Assembly: GCA_002734065.2 (NCBI GenBank)
Contig: NVXU02000015.1
Coordinates: 40,456 to 104,455, forward strand
DNA length: 64,000 bases
Direction: 5' to 3'
Source: Fluviicola sp.
GTDB lineage: Bacteria; Bacteroidota; Bacteroidia; Flavobacteriales_D; Crocinitomicaceae
Below, one piece after another: positions 52,401 to 60,621 of this stretch. Every line of letters begins with the position of its first letter. The first letter of the stretch is position 1. A program made the translations under genes and the position numbers. The notes under the pieces were generated by a model, which was given only the letters and a program-made list of their open reading frames with translations, made no database searches and was not told the DNA's origin.

Positions 52401-55400
52401 GAATGAAGTTTGTGAAGCAGTTATTGTTGCAATTCCACAAGCGTCTGTTGAACCACCGTCGATGTCAGCAGCAATAATTGTTGCATTTCCAGTAGCATCT
52501 AGTTGAACCGTAATATTTTGACAAACAATTGCCGGAGCAACGTTATCTTCTATTGTTACTATTGAAGTACAAGTAGAAACATTACCATTCACATCCGTTA
52601 CCGTTAAAGTAACTGTGTTTGGTCCAATGTTAGAACAATCGAAAGAAGAAATATCAATTGTTGTAGCAGCAATTCCACAAGCATCATTTGATCCGTTGTC
52701 GATATCAGAAGCAGTAATTGTTGCATTTCCTGTAGCATCTAATTGAACTGTAATTGCTTGACACATTGCAATTGGAGCAACGTTATCTTCTACCGTTACA
52801 ATTGATGTACACGTTGAAACATTACCATTCACATCTGTTACTGTTAAAGTAACTGTATTAGGTCCAACATTTGAGCAATCAAACGATGAAACATCAATTA
52901 TTGTTGAGGCAATTCCACAAGCATCATTTGATCCGTTATCAATATCTGCAGCAACTATTACAACATTCCCTGTAGCATCTAATTGAACTGTTATTGCTTG
53001 ACAAATTGCTGTTGGAGCAACATTGTCTTCTACCGTCACTGTTGAAGAACAAGTAGAGATATTACCGTTAACATCAGTTACCGTTAAGGTTACTGTATTA
53101 GGTCCCACCATTGAACAATCGAAAGTTGAAACATCAATTGTTGTAGAAGTAATTCCACAATTATCAGTTGAACCATTATCAATATCTGAAGCTAAAATAG
53201 AAGCATTACCAGAAGCGTCTAATTGAACAACAATTGGTTGACAAATTGCTATTGGTGCAACATTGTCTTCAACAGTTACATTTGCAGTACATGTTGAAAC
53301 GTTACCATAAGTATCGGTAACTGTTAATGTAACTACTTGAACGCCCACCTCAGCACATGTAAATGCATTTGGTGAAGCAGTTAAAGAAGCAATGGCACAA
53401 TTGTCGGTTGAACCACCATCAATATCAGCACCAGTAATTGAAACATTACCCGTAGCATCTAACTGAACCGTAATATCTTGACATAAAGCAACTGGTGCTT
53501 CAATATCTTGTACATCAACATTCGCTGTACACGTTGAAACGTTACCATTAACATCTGTTACTGTTAAGGAAACAACGTTCATTCCAACTTCAGCACATGT
53601 AAATGTATTTGGAGCAACTGTAACACTTGCAATTCCGCATGCATCACTTGATCCGTTATCAATATCAGTTCCTGAGATTGAACCGTTTCCAGTTGCATCT
53701 AATGCGATTACAAAGTCTTGGCATATTGCAACTGGAGCAACATTGTCTTCGACTGTTACTGTTGAAGTACAAGTAGAAACATTTCCATTTACATCTGTTA
53801 CTGTTAACGTAACTGTATTTGGTCCTACATTTGAGCAATCAAAAGTAGAAATATCAATTATTGTTGAAGCAATTCCACAAGCATCATTTGACCCGTTATC
53901 AATATCAGCAGCTATAATAGTTGCGTTTCCTGTAGCATCTAGTTGAACCGTGATTGGTTGACAAATTGCTATTGGCGCAACATTGTCTTCAACTGTCACT
54001 GTTGTTGTACATGTTGATGAATTACCATTGTTATCTATAACAGTTAATGTAACCGTATTCGCTCCTACCTCAGCACAAGTAAATGTATTTGGAGCAACTA
54101 ATAAAGTAGCGATTCCACAAGCGTCTGTTGAACCACCGTCAACATCAAATGCAGTAATTGAAACATTACCTGTAGCGTCTAACTGAGCTGTAAAAGGTTG
54201 ACACATTGCAACTGGAGCAACATTATCTTCTACTATAACAGTTGATGTACACGTTGAAATATTTCCATTATTATCAGTAACTGTTAAAGTAACCGTATTA
54301 GGTCCAACCATTGAACAATCGAAGTTTGAAATATTAATTGTTGTTGAGGCAATTCCACAAGCATCATTTGAACCACCATCAATGTCACTCGCAACAATTG
54401 TTGCATTTCCTGTTGCATCTAATTGAACTGTGATTGGTTGGCATATTGCCATTGGCGCAACATTATCTTCAACTGTTACTGTAGCAGTACAAGTTGAAAC
54501 ATTTCCGTTGTTATCCGTAACTGTTAAGGTAACCGTATTTGGTCCAATCATTGAACAATCAAATACCGCAATATCTATTATTGTAGAAGCAATTCCACAC
54601 GCATCGTTTGAACCGTTGTCAATATCTGAAGCTAAAATTGAAGCATTTCCTGTAGCGTCTAATTGAACTGTGATTGCTTGACATATTGCAGTTGGAGCAA
54701 CATTATCTTCCACAGTAACTGTAGCAGTACAAGTTGAAACATTCCCATTATTATCTGTAACTGTTAAGGTAACGGTATTAGGACCAACGTTAGAACAATC
54801 AAAAGTTGAAATATCTATTGTTGTAGAAGCAATTCCACAAGCATCATTTGATCCGTTGTCGATATCAGTGGCAGTAATCGTAGCATTTCCAGTAGCATCT
54901 AATTGAACCGTGATTGGTTGACAAATAGCAACTGGGTCCACATTATCTTCAACAGTTACTGTAGAACTGCACATTGCAGAATTTCCACTTGGATCAGTAA
55001 CAGTTAATGTTACCACATTTGCACCTATATTGGAACAATCAAAAGAAGATATGTCAATTACCATTGTAATTCCACAAGCATCATTTGATCCATTGTCGAT
55101 ATCTGCTGGTGTTATTGTTGCATTTCCGGAAGCATCTAATTGAACTGTGATTGGTTGACACACTGCAATCGGATTCGTAATATCATTTACAATAACATTT
55201 GCTGTACATGTAGAAACGTTACCACTGTTATCAGTTACTGTTAAAGTAACTGAATTCAATCCAACTTCAGCACATGTAAATGAACTAGGTGAAACTGTCA
55301 TTGAAGCAATTCCACATTCATCTGTAGAACCGTTATTAATTTGAGAAGCTAAAATAGAAGCATTACCTGAAGCATCTAAATCGACAGATATACTTTGGCA

Positions 55401-57128
55401 AGCAACAATAGGAGGAGTAACATCTTGAACTGTAACCGTAGATGTACACGTCGAAACATTTCCATTTACGTCTGTTACTGTTAAAGTAACCGTATTAGGA
55501 CCAACGTTTGAACAATCAAAAGTAGAAATATCTATTGTTGTAGAAGCAATTCCACAATTATCAGTTGAACCGCCATCAATATCTGAAACAACTATTGATG
55601 CATTTCCAGTAGCATCTAAAGGAATTACAATATCAGAACAAACAGCTAAAGGCATTTCATTATCCTCTACTATAATATTTTGCGTACAAGTTGAAACATT
55701 TCCTGCAGCATCTGTAACTGTCCATATAACGGTTGTCGTTCCAACAGCGTAAGGTTCAGTTGCATTATTTACAATTGTACCCATTGTACAATTCTCAGTA
55801 ACAACAGGCATACCAAGAGCAACACCCGTAGCGCCACAAGTTCCTGCATCTGCGCTTACTGTGATATCCATTGGACACACATCAATAACTGGTGCCTCCG
55901 TATCATTAACAGTTACATTAAAAGAACAAGTTGTAATATTTCCAGACGCATCCGTAGATGTATATGTTACTGTTGTTGTTCCTAATGGGAAAATCGAACC
56001 AGGAGCATTTGTTGTTACTAAAGTGACACCTGGACAGTTGTCAGATGATGTTGGTTGTTGCCAAGCTACAACTGCATCGCAAGATCCAGGATCTGTGCTT
56101 ACAGTTACATTAGAAGGACAACTTGTAATTATTGGAAATTCAATATCATTAACAATTACATTAAAAGAACACACAATCGAATTCCCTCCAAAATCTGTAT
56201 ACGTATATTCTTGAAAAGTTACACCAACAGGAAACAAGTCTCCGGCTGTTAAACCAGTACCATCTGTTTGAGTAATTGTTACCACACCACAATCACCAGT
56301 TGCAGTTGGGATAGTATAATTTACAACTCTCCCACAATTAGTAGGCACGTTATCAACATTAATGTCAGATAAACATGGAGTGTCTAATACTAGTGGTGCA
56401 CTAACATATAGAAATTCTAACTCATAATTCCCTTCTGATAATCCAAAGCCATTAACAACTACATAATAAGTCTCCCCAATTGTTGTTGTTAAATTTACTG
56501 TAGACTGTAATCCACAAGCATCGTCATTACCTGTAACACAAGCAAGACTTCCACACAACCCACTATAAACGTGTAGTTTTGAATCATAGTTAGTTCCAGC
56601 CCCACATGTGTTAAATTCATATGTATTACCATCTCCTATAAAAATATACCAATATGCTCCTCCTGAACCAACACTAGTACCACAAAAAGCTTCTACTAAT
56701 GAAGTTTCTCCAACTGTACTACCAGTAACAATAGTAGAGGCTCCACACATTGCAGGCATAGCAATAGAGGTAGCAGTCGCACATTCTGACATAACAACAG
56801 GAAAACAACTAGCACTTGATACTGTTAAGTCATAAGTTCCTTCTGCTCCAGAAAAACCACCAATAGCTATAAAATACTCAACACCATTAACAGTTGGAAA
56901 GTCTAAATTAGTTGAAAAACCAGTACAACCAGTAAAATCATCCTGTCCTGCAACACAATTTAATAAACCGCATGCTCCATTAAACACCCATATTTTTGTA
57001 TCAAAGGAAGCAGTATTACATGTAGACGCATTCCAAAGACTTCCATCTCCTATAATAGAATACCAAAACACCCCTCCCCCCATCATTTCCTGTTCCACAA
57101 AATCCTTCAGTAGACGAAGACTCTCCAA
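49452..57128 (-). CDS. Giant HYR-repeat surface protein C, main part after a frameshift; type A T9SS sorting domain
   Basis: The 2558-codon frame encodes most of a secreted protein whose signal peptide lies in another frame (57016-57264). True homology starts at the G tract near 57078 (GGGVFWYSIIGDGSLWNAST), so the first codons from 57128 are out-of-frame sequence. It contains the rest of a first and a complete second PPC-like beta-sandwich (SKLHVYSGLCGSLACVTGND), about 26 HYR units, an Ig-like linker and a type A CTD (LIVYPNPSSNGIFNIEY...IGKEIVIIK) almost identical to that of B. Joined, the product would have about 2604 residues. A secreted adhesin-like fibre when in frame; as sequenced it lacks an export signal. 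Confidence 0.88.
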   Translation of the reverse strand: MESLRLLKDFVEQEMMGGGVFWYSIIGDGSLWNASTCNTASFDTKIWVFNGACGLLNCVAGQDDFTGCTGFSTNLDFPTVNGVEYFIAIGGFSGAEGTYDLTVSSASCFPVVMSECATATSIAMPAMCGASTIVTGSTVGETSLVEAFCGTSVGSGGAYWYIFIGDGNTYEFNTCGAGTNYDSKLHVYSGLCGSLACVTGNDDACGLQSTVNLTTTIGETYYVVVNGFGLSEGNYELEFLYVSAPLVLDTPCLSDINVDNVPTNCGRVVNYTIPTATGDCGVVTITQTDGTGLTAGDLFPVGVTFQEYTYTDFGGNSIVCSFNVIVNDIEFPIITSCPSNVTVSTDPGSCDAVVAWQQPTSSDNCPGVTLVTTNAPGSIFPLGTTTVTYTSTDASGNITTCSFNVTVNDTEAPVIDVCPMDITVSADAGTCGATGVALGMPVVTENCTMGTIVNNATEPYAVGTTTVIWTVTDAAGNVSTCTQNIIVEDNEMPLAVCSDIVIPLDATGNASIVVSDIDGGSTDNCGIASTTIDISTFDCSNVGPNTVTLTVTDVNGNVSTCTSTVTVQDVTPPIVACQSISVDLDASGNASILASQINNGSTDECGIASMTVSPSSFTCAEVGLNSVTLTVTDNSGNVSTCTANVIVNDITNPIAVCQPITVQLDASGNATITPADIDNGSNDACGITMVIDISSFDCSNIGANVVTLTVTDPSGNSAMCSSTVTVEDNVDPVAICQPITVQLDATGNATITATDIDNGSNDACGIASTTIDISTFDCSNVGPNTVTLTVTDNNGNVSTCTATVTVEDNVAPTAICQAITVQLDATGNASILASDIDNGSNDACGIASTIIDIAVFDCSMIGPNTVTLTVTDNNGNVSTCTATVTVEDNVAPMAICQPITVQLDATGNATIVASDIDGGSNDACGIASTTINISNFDCSMVGPNTVTLTVTDNNGNISTCTSTVIVEDNVAPVAMCQPFTAQLDATGNVSITAFDVDGGSTDACGIATLLVAPNTFTCAEVGANTVTLTVIDNNGNSSTCTTTVTVEDNVAPIAICQPITVQLDATGNATIIAADIDNGSNDACGIASTIIDISTFDCSNVGPNTVTLTVTDVNGNVSTCTSTVTVEDNVAPVAICQDFVIALDATGNGSISGTDIDNGSSDACGIASVTVAPNTFTCAEVGMNVVSLTVTDVNGNVSTCTANVDVQDIEAPVALCQDITVQLDATGNVSITGADIDGGSTDNCAIASLTASPNAFTCAEVGVQVVTLTVTDTYGNVSTCTANVTVEDNVAPIAICQPIVVQLDASGNASILASDIDNGSTDNCGITSTTIDVSTFDCSMVGPNTVTLTVTDVNGNISTCSSTVTVEDNVAPTAICQAITVQLDATGNVVIVAADIDNGSNDACGIASTIIDVSSFDCSNVGPNTVTLTVTDVNGNVSTCTSIVTVEDNVAPIAMCQAITVQLDATGNATITASDIDNGSNDACGIAATTIDISSFDCSNIGPNTVTLTVTDVNGNVSTCTSIVTIEDNVAPAIVCQNITVQLDATGNATIIAADIDGGSTDACGIATITASQTSFDCSNVGTNTVTLTVTDVNGNISTCDASVTIEDNIAPTAICQAITIQLDATGNAMITVSDIDNGSNDACGIASTTLDMSAFDCSNVGPNTVTLTVTDVNGNVSTCTSTVTVEDNVLPIASCQDITVQLDATGTISITGMDIDNGSTDACGIASVTASPNAFTCAEIGMNTVTLTVTDVNGNVSTCTSTVTVEDNVAPAIVCQDITVQLDATGNVTITAMDVDGGSTDACGITSTTIDISTFDCSMVGPNTVTLTVTDVNGNISTCTSTVTVEDNVAPVAICQPITVQLDATGNATITVADIDAGSTDNCGIASTTIDISTFDCSNVGPNTITLTVTDVNGNVSTCISIVTVEDIEAPTVTCPADITITADAGVCESSVVVLGSPTVADNCGIASITNDGLTVYPAGTTTVTWTVTDDNGNITTCTQNVTVTDDELPTITCPIAITVSADAGSCDATGVVLGNPITADNCSVASTTNDAPVIFSLGTTTVTWTVTDASGNTATCTQDVTVTDDELPTITCPADVIVDTDPLVCVATNVNLGTPTTADNCSVASVTNDAPTFFPLGNTTVTWTVIDGSGNTSTCTQVVTVEDNEGPQIQCPLDVVADIVTGSCGRVIQYPTPIVIDNCSVLSMVQTDGTGYSSGSVFPIGTTYQEYTATDGTGNTFVCSFNVTIVDNQYPVLTGCPSDMTVYSSANNCETNVSWLSPVASDNCGGVTLTADYPSGTLFSIGTTLVTYVAEDASGNAVSCSFNVTVVDTITPIVPVVQDVVSSCEVTLTPPVATDNCAGTITGVTTTQFPITAIGITPVTWVFDDGNGNISSVVQFVNNDGNVNTTVSILDEVTLQANNTNATYQWIFCPSNNEVIGETDQTFIAQANGSYAVIVTEGGCPSDTSNCFVISTVGLEDVSMEDLIVYPNPSSNGIFNIEYDGQIEKITVIDMVGRYIKLSIDLENRIIDGSDLANGKYMLHIVTNNGVIGKEIVIIK
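50125..56385 (-). repeat. HYR repeat array of protein C (about 26 units)
   Basis: Order: the trio CGRVVNYTIP / SDNCPGVTLV / TENCTMGTIV comes first, directly after the tips. Then 18 type I units with a strict 240-base period (for example the ACATTATCTTC junctions at 51580, 51820 and 52060), three standard type II, and the closing pair (CGRVIQYPTP, SDNCGGVTLT). The first type I block present in A and B is missing. Confidence 0.9.
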
Positions 57129-57264
57129 CAGTTGAGCCTGAAATCGTTATTGCTCCCCCACAAGGAACCAATAAAGATGTTGCATTTGAACATTCACTTT
57201 GTGCATCCAACTGTAAACTGAAAAGCGTAAATGTTAAAATACTAATTAATGTAATTTTTTTCAT
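57016..57264 (-). CDS. N-terminal fragment of protein C (signal peptide and start of first PPC-like domain)
   Basis: An 82-codon frame beginning MKKITLISILTFTLFSLQLD with a clear signal peptide (cleavage after LDAQ), then CSNATSLLVPCGGAITISGS and FCGTGNDGG. At the run of six G (57076-57081 read on the minus strand) the frame leaves the homologous sequence and soon stops. Removing one G gives FCGTGNDGGGVFWYS, the same length as FCGTSVGSGGAYWYI in the second domain copy, so an extra base is the likely cause. It could be phase variation, a true mutation or a sequencing error. Confidence 0.8.
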   Translation of the reverse strand: MKKITLISILTFTLFSLQLDAQSECSNATSLLVPCGGAITISGSTVGESSSTEGFCGTGNDGGRGVLVFYYRRWKSLECVYM

Positions 57265-57297
57265 AAGATATTAATTCTATACTTAAATAAATTCTAT

Positions 57298-57711
57298 TTA
57301 TTGCTTTGAACCTCTTTTGCTTTGAACCTCTTTTGCTTGTTTTAGCTTTTGTGATTTTAACTTCAAGTCATAATTTGGATTATTCCTATTTTTTTCAATT
57401 TCCTCTTCTAATTCTTGAATTGCTTTTCCTTTAGCTAAATTCAACTCTTCTTGAGACAAAACTATTTTTTTAATAATTATTCCTTCTGGATTCTCTTTTA
57501 TCCATTTTTCTTTTTCTTCTTGACTTGAAAACCTTTCGCCATTAGGTAGCTGACCGTTATTAAGCTTTTTATATTCTTCTGGATGGTTTTTAATCCATTC
57601 AACCTTTTCTTGTTCTGAAGAAAATTTAAGATCCTCTTTTTCTTTGTGTTCTGCTTGAGCACTTACAAATCCAGCTACTAGGAAAATAATTATTGACAAT
57701 GATAATTTCAT
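57298..57711 (-). CDS. Small secreted protein with duplicated FSS..EK..WIK.NPE motif
   Basis: A 137-residue protein of unknown function with a signal peptide (MKLSLSIIIFLVAGFVSAQA). The mature part is very charged and mostly helical. A motif occurs twice: FSSEQEKVEWIKNHPEEY (about residues 30-47) and FSSQEEKEKWIKENPEGI (about 61-78), the first followed by a short NGQLPNG turn. The last 12 residues are encoded by a 16-base tandem duplication that shifts the frame within the repeat. The gene lies between protein C and another small secreted protein, at the upstream end of the HYR genes. Confidence 0.72.
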   Translation of the reverse strand: MKLSLSIIIFLVAGFVSAQAEHKEKEDLKFSSEQEKVEWIKNHPEEYKKLNNGQLPNGERFSSQEEKEKWIKENPEGIIIKKIVLSQEELNLAKGKAIQELEEEIEKNRNNPNYDLKLKSQKLKQAKEVQSKRGSKQ

Positions 57712-57736
57712 AATTCTTAAATTTTCTCTTTATTAC

Positions 57737-58039
57737 TTATTTTGAAATAACAGCATTTTCTAAACGCCAGATATCTTCTCTTATTAAAATGATTCTTTCA
57801 TCAGAATACTCTCCTGATAGAATCATTTCTTTTAATTCTTTTATTCGTTTTGGAACTACTTCATCGTACTTCTCTTGTGAAATGAAATGCATCGCTTTTC
57901 CGTCTTCAGGCTTAATGCCCGTAGCGCTTTGACTTTTAGAAGTTTTTATTGATTTTAACTCAGTACTATTTTGAGAGAAAGAAAAATTTGAAAAAATAAC
58001 AGAAATTAAAATTCCTGAAAAAAGTAATGTTCTTTTCAT
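57737..58039 (-). CDS. Small secreted hypothetical protein
   Basis: A 100-residue protein with a signal peptide (MKRTLLFSGILISVIFSNFS, cleavage near FSQ). The mature part has a Ser/Lys-rich linker and a helical C-terminus (ISQEKYDEVVPKRIKELKEM). No family is recognised. It is followed after 25 bases by the other small secreted protein gene and is preceded by a terminator, so the two small genes may form one unit, possibly with the giant genes. Confidence 0.65.
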   Translation of the reverse strand: MKRTLLFSGILISVIFSNFSFSQNSTELKSIKTSKSQSATGIKPEDGKAMHFISQEKYDEVVPKRIKELKEMILSGEYSDERIILIREDIWRLENAVISK

Positions 58040-58118
58040 AAATAAAGTAGTTTAAAATTTACTGCAACGTGATAGCTTTTACTATCTCATTAGCCGCGAA
58101 GATTCTACTTTTTATTCT

Positions 58119-58145
58119 AAAAAGCAAAACGCTCGTTACGTTTTG
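58119..58145 (-). terminator. Terminator after the response-regulator gene
   Basis: On the minus strand CAAAACG (58145-58139) pairs with CGTTTTG (58131-58125) around TAACGAG, followed by C and T5. It lies 65 bases after the stop of the LytTR regulator gene and separates the two-component operon from the small secreted protein genes. Confidence 0.6.
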
Positions 58146-58209
58146 TTGAATTCAGCGGTTATTTTGTGGAATTTGACACGTTAGTGGCTCCTTTTTTAAC
58201 ATCTAGCTG

Positions 58210-58899
58210 TTAAAAACTCTTTTTGGTCGATTTTAGAAGGGCTTCTCTAACTGCTTTTTGATACTTCCTAGATATAGGGACGACGAAGCCATCATCCATG
58301 ATTAATTCGCTTTCCAAACGCTTAACCACGAAACTAAGATTAACAACATAGGACTGATGAGTTCGGATAAAAACATCTTGTGGGAAACTGTGTATTAAAT
58401 CTGTTATTTTAGCTCTGACAACAATTCTATCATTGACTGAAAAGACAGTGACATAGACATTTTCAGAACACATGTATTTCACATCCTTAATTTTAATTTT
58501 ACAGTCTTCTCCCGCAGACTTCACCCAAACGATTTCAGTAGCTAATTCTTCTGCTATTTCATCTAGAATTGTATCAATTTCAGATCTATCAAAAGGCTTT
58601 AATATATAGCCGAAAGGTTGGCATGAAACGGCATTTTTTAAAGTATTCTTGTCAGAAAAAGAAGTAACGAAAACAAACGGAATTTCTTTTCCTTTTAATT
58701 CTCTTGCCATGTCACATCCTAAATCCTTACCATTCATTCTGATATCGAGCAGAACCATGTCGAAACTTTCTTTTTCAAGTTCTAAATTAAATTCAGCCAT
58801 TGTCTGGATAATACCTGCAACACGATAACCTTTTGAGTTAACGATAATAGAAAGATTTTCACCTATTAAAACATCATCTTCAGCAATCAATACTCTCAT
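58210..58899 (-). CDS. LytTR-family response regulator
   Basis: A 229-residue regulator with a receiver domain (residues 1-115; acidic pocket EDD at 7-9, phospho-acceptor Asp52 in MVLLDIRM, conserved Lys in GYILKPFD) and a LytTR DNA-binding domain (about 128-225; DVFIRTHQSYVVNLSFVVKR, VPISRKYQKAVREALL). It overlaps the stop of the upstream kinase gene by one base, so the two are a cognate pair. LytTR regulators often control surface or secreted factors. The pair sits at the right edge of the accessory block, making the neighbouring surface genes plausible targets (inference). Confidence 0.94.
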   Translation of the reverse strand: MRVLIAEDDVLIGENLSIIVNSKGYRVAGIIQTMAEFNLELEKESFDMVLLDIRMNGKDLGCDMARELKGKEIPFVFVTSFSDKNTLKNAVSCQPFGYILKPFDRSEIDTILDEIAEELATEIVWVKSAGEDCKIKIKDVKYMCSENVYVTVFSVNDRIVVRAKITDLIHSFPQDVFIRTHQSYVVNLSFVVKRLESELIMDDGFVVPISRKYQKAVREALLKSTKKSF

Positions 58900-60593
58900 T
58901 ACAATTTAAATTGAAAATTAACGCAAAAACCTTCTGCTACCACTAAGTTAATATTCGTATTAAAACTACGCTTTAAAAAAGACTGTATTATTGTTATTCC
59001 AAAAGAAGCACTCGATAGAAACTCTGATGCACTCTTCACTCCAATGCCGTTATCACAGTAATTAAAGGTATATTTTCCTTCTTCCTTAATTATTACCAAA
59101 GAAATAGTTTTGTTTTTATTATTTTTAGGCCAAGCATGTTTTATAGAATTTAGTAATAGTTCATTAACAACAAAACCCAAAGCTTGTGATTTTTCCATAT
59201 CAAAACTCTCTTCTTCCATCGAGATGGTTAGTTCAATCTCTTTTGGGCATACATTTCTGCCAATACTTATAATATATTCTTTCAGTAAAATAAAATCATA
59301 GGCATCGTTCCTATACAAATTTTGATGCGCCAAAGCCAGGGAGTTAATCCTTTTCTGACTTTCAATGATTGCTCCTCGTGCTTTTTTATCTGTAATGAAA
59401 CTTGATTGGATTTCGAGTAGGCTTGACACGGATTGCATATTGTTTTTAACCCTATGATGTACTTCTTTTAGCAACAACTCTTTTTGAGATAGCGCACTAT
59501 TCAAATTTTTATTTGCTCTTTTAAACTTCACGACATAATACAATATAATCAGAAATGAAAGTAAAGCGACAAGTAATGAGATTAGGGCTCCATTTAAAAA
59601 TGTCCGCTTAGTATTTAACTCCTGTTTAATTAGTAATGATTTAGACTGTTCTTCCTGAATCTTATTCTCCTTTTTCTCTAGCTCCAAATCATTTGCAATG
59701 ACTGCCATCTGCTTTGTCCATCGTTTCGCTTGAGCAGAAGAAGCAAACCACCTTGCCTTTCTATGGGCATCCAATGCAGATTTGTATTCTCCCCGATAAT
59801 CATATACAGAAACTTTATGGTCATACAAACTTGACAGAATCGTAAACCATTTATTCGTATCCACTAAATCGATTCCTTTATTAAGGACAATAAAAGCTCC
59901 ATCATAATCTTCCATCTTCATTTTCAATCTGCTCAGATTCAGAAGTGCATTTGAGGCATCTCTATTATTGCTTAATTTCTCCCAAATATCAGCTGATTCT
60001 TGATATGATTTTGCTGCATCATTCAGAGACCCAAAATGTTCAAGTTGAAAACCTAATTCATTAAGAGATGAAGCCTTTAAGTCAAATTTTCCTAATTTCT
60101 CCGCTATTTCAATCGTTTTTTTTGAAAGCAAGATTACCGAATCAGATTCTCCCCCTACCTGTGCCAAGATCGCTGCATATCTGTTGTAATAATTAAGCAT
60201 ATACCGCTCCCCTATATCATCAGAGTTGATAATTTTAGTCGCTTTTGCAATATAATTTTGTGCGTCTTTATTATCACACTTATTTCTGAAGAACTCCGCT
60301 AAGGAAACATAAGATAACATTTCAAACTCTTTCGATTTAACGGCAATACTTTTTTTCAAAGCCATTTCTAAGGAGTAGTATGCCGAGGAGTATTCTTCTG
60401 AAGTCATGAAATCTCTCGCATTACTTAATAGAGTCATAATCCGTATTGAATCATTACAAGGTATGCATTGTTGCAATTCAAGATTGTATTTTTCAATTGC
60501 TAAACTTTTTTCAGATACTTTTATCTCATTATCTTGAGAGTAAATTGAAAAGAAAGTTAGGCAAAGAAACCCTAGAAGAAAAAATTTTAACAT
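58899..60593 (-). CDS. TPR-containing sensor histidine kinase, HisKA_2 type
   Basis: A 564-residue kinase with a signal peptide (MLKFFLLGFLCLTFFSIYSQ), a periplasmic TPR superhelix (about residues 30-310), one transmembrane helix (FLNGALISLLVALLSFLIIL), the HisKA_2 motif EVHHRVKNNMQSVSSLLEIQ and a HATPase domain (VNELLLNSIKHAW, YCDNGIGVKS). The architecture is typical of Bacteroidota two-component sensors paired with LytTR regulators, and the regulator gene follows with a one-base overlap. The frame is open to 60638, but that extension lies in the ahcY terminator; the signal peptide begins at 60593, which is chosen. Confidence 0.92.
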   Translation of the reverse strand: MLKFFLLGFLCLTFFSIYSQDNEIKVSEKSLAIEKYNLELQQCIPCNDSIRIMTLLSNARDFMTSEEYSSAYYSLEMALKKSIAVKSKEFEMLSYVSLAEFFRNKCDNKDAQNYIAKATKIINSDDIGERYMLNYYNRYAAILAQVGGESDSVILLSKKTIEIAEKLGKFDLKASSLNELGFQLEHFGSLNDAAKSYQESADIWEKLSNNRDASNALLNLSRLKMKMEDYDGAFIVLNKGIDLVDTNKWFTILSSLYDHKVSVYDYRGEYKSALDAHRKARWFASSAQAKRWTKQMAVIANDLELEKKENKIQEEQSKSLLIKQELNTKRTFLNGALISLLVALLSFLIILYYVVKFKRANKNLNSALSQKELLLKEVHHRVKNNMQSVSSLLEIQSSFITDKKARGAIIESQKRINSLALAHQNLYRNDAYDFILLKEYIISIGRNVCPKEIELTISMEEESFDMEKSQALGFVVNELLLNSIKHAWPKNNKNKTISLVIIKEEGKYTFNYCDNGIGVKSASEFLSSASFGITIIQSFLKRSFNTNINLVVAEGFCVNFQFKL

Positions 60594-60621
60594 AGCGCGA
60601 ATCAAAATCGATTTTAAAATT

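Larger units (their letters stand above)
19867..60621. mobile_element. Putative 41-kb surface-adhesin island inserted at the ahcY 3' end
   Basis: All genes between the two direct repeats lie on the minus strand and are accessory in character: an OmpA/PD40 protein, a PorP-like barrel, a type-B-CTD protein, three giant HYR proteins, two small secreted proteins and a two-component pair. Flanking genes (groESL, a channel, ahcY) are of the general chromosomal kind. No integrase, relaxase or phage gene is visible inside, so entry by homologous recombination within ahcY, or loss of the integrase, must be considered. The mobile status is an inference from the repeats. Confidence 0.5.

Noticed and set aside
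25370..56385. Regular repeats could suggest a CRISPR array
   Set aside because: The period is about 240 bases, the units are coding throughout in one frame, and there are no unique spacers between short identical repeats.
19867..60621. Prophage or integrative conjugative element
   Set aside because: No phage structural, replication, relaxase, type IV secretion or integrase gene is visible; the block contains only surface-protein, secretion-partner and regulatory genes.
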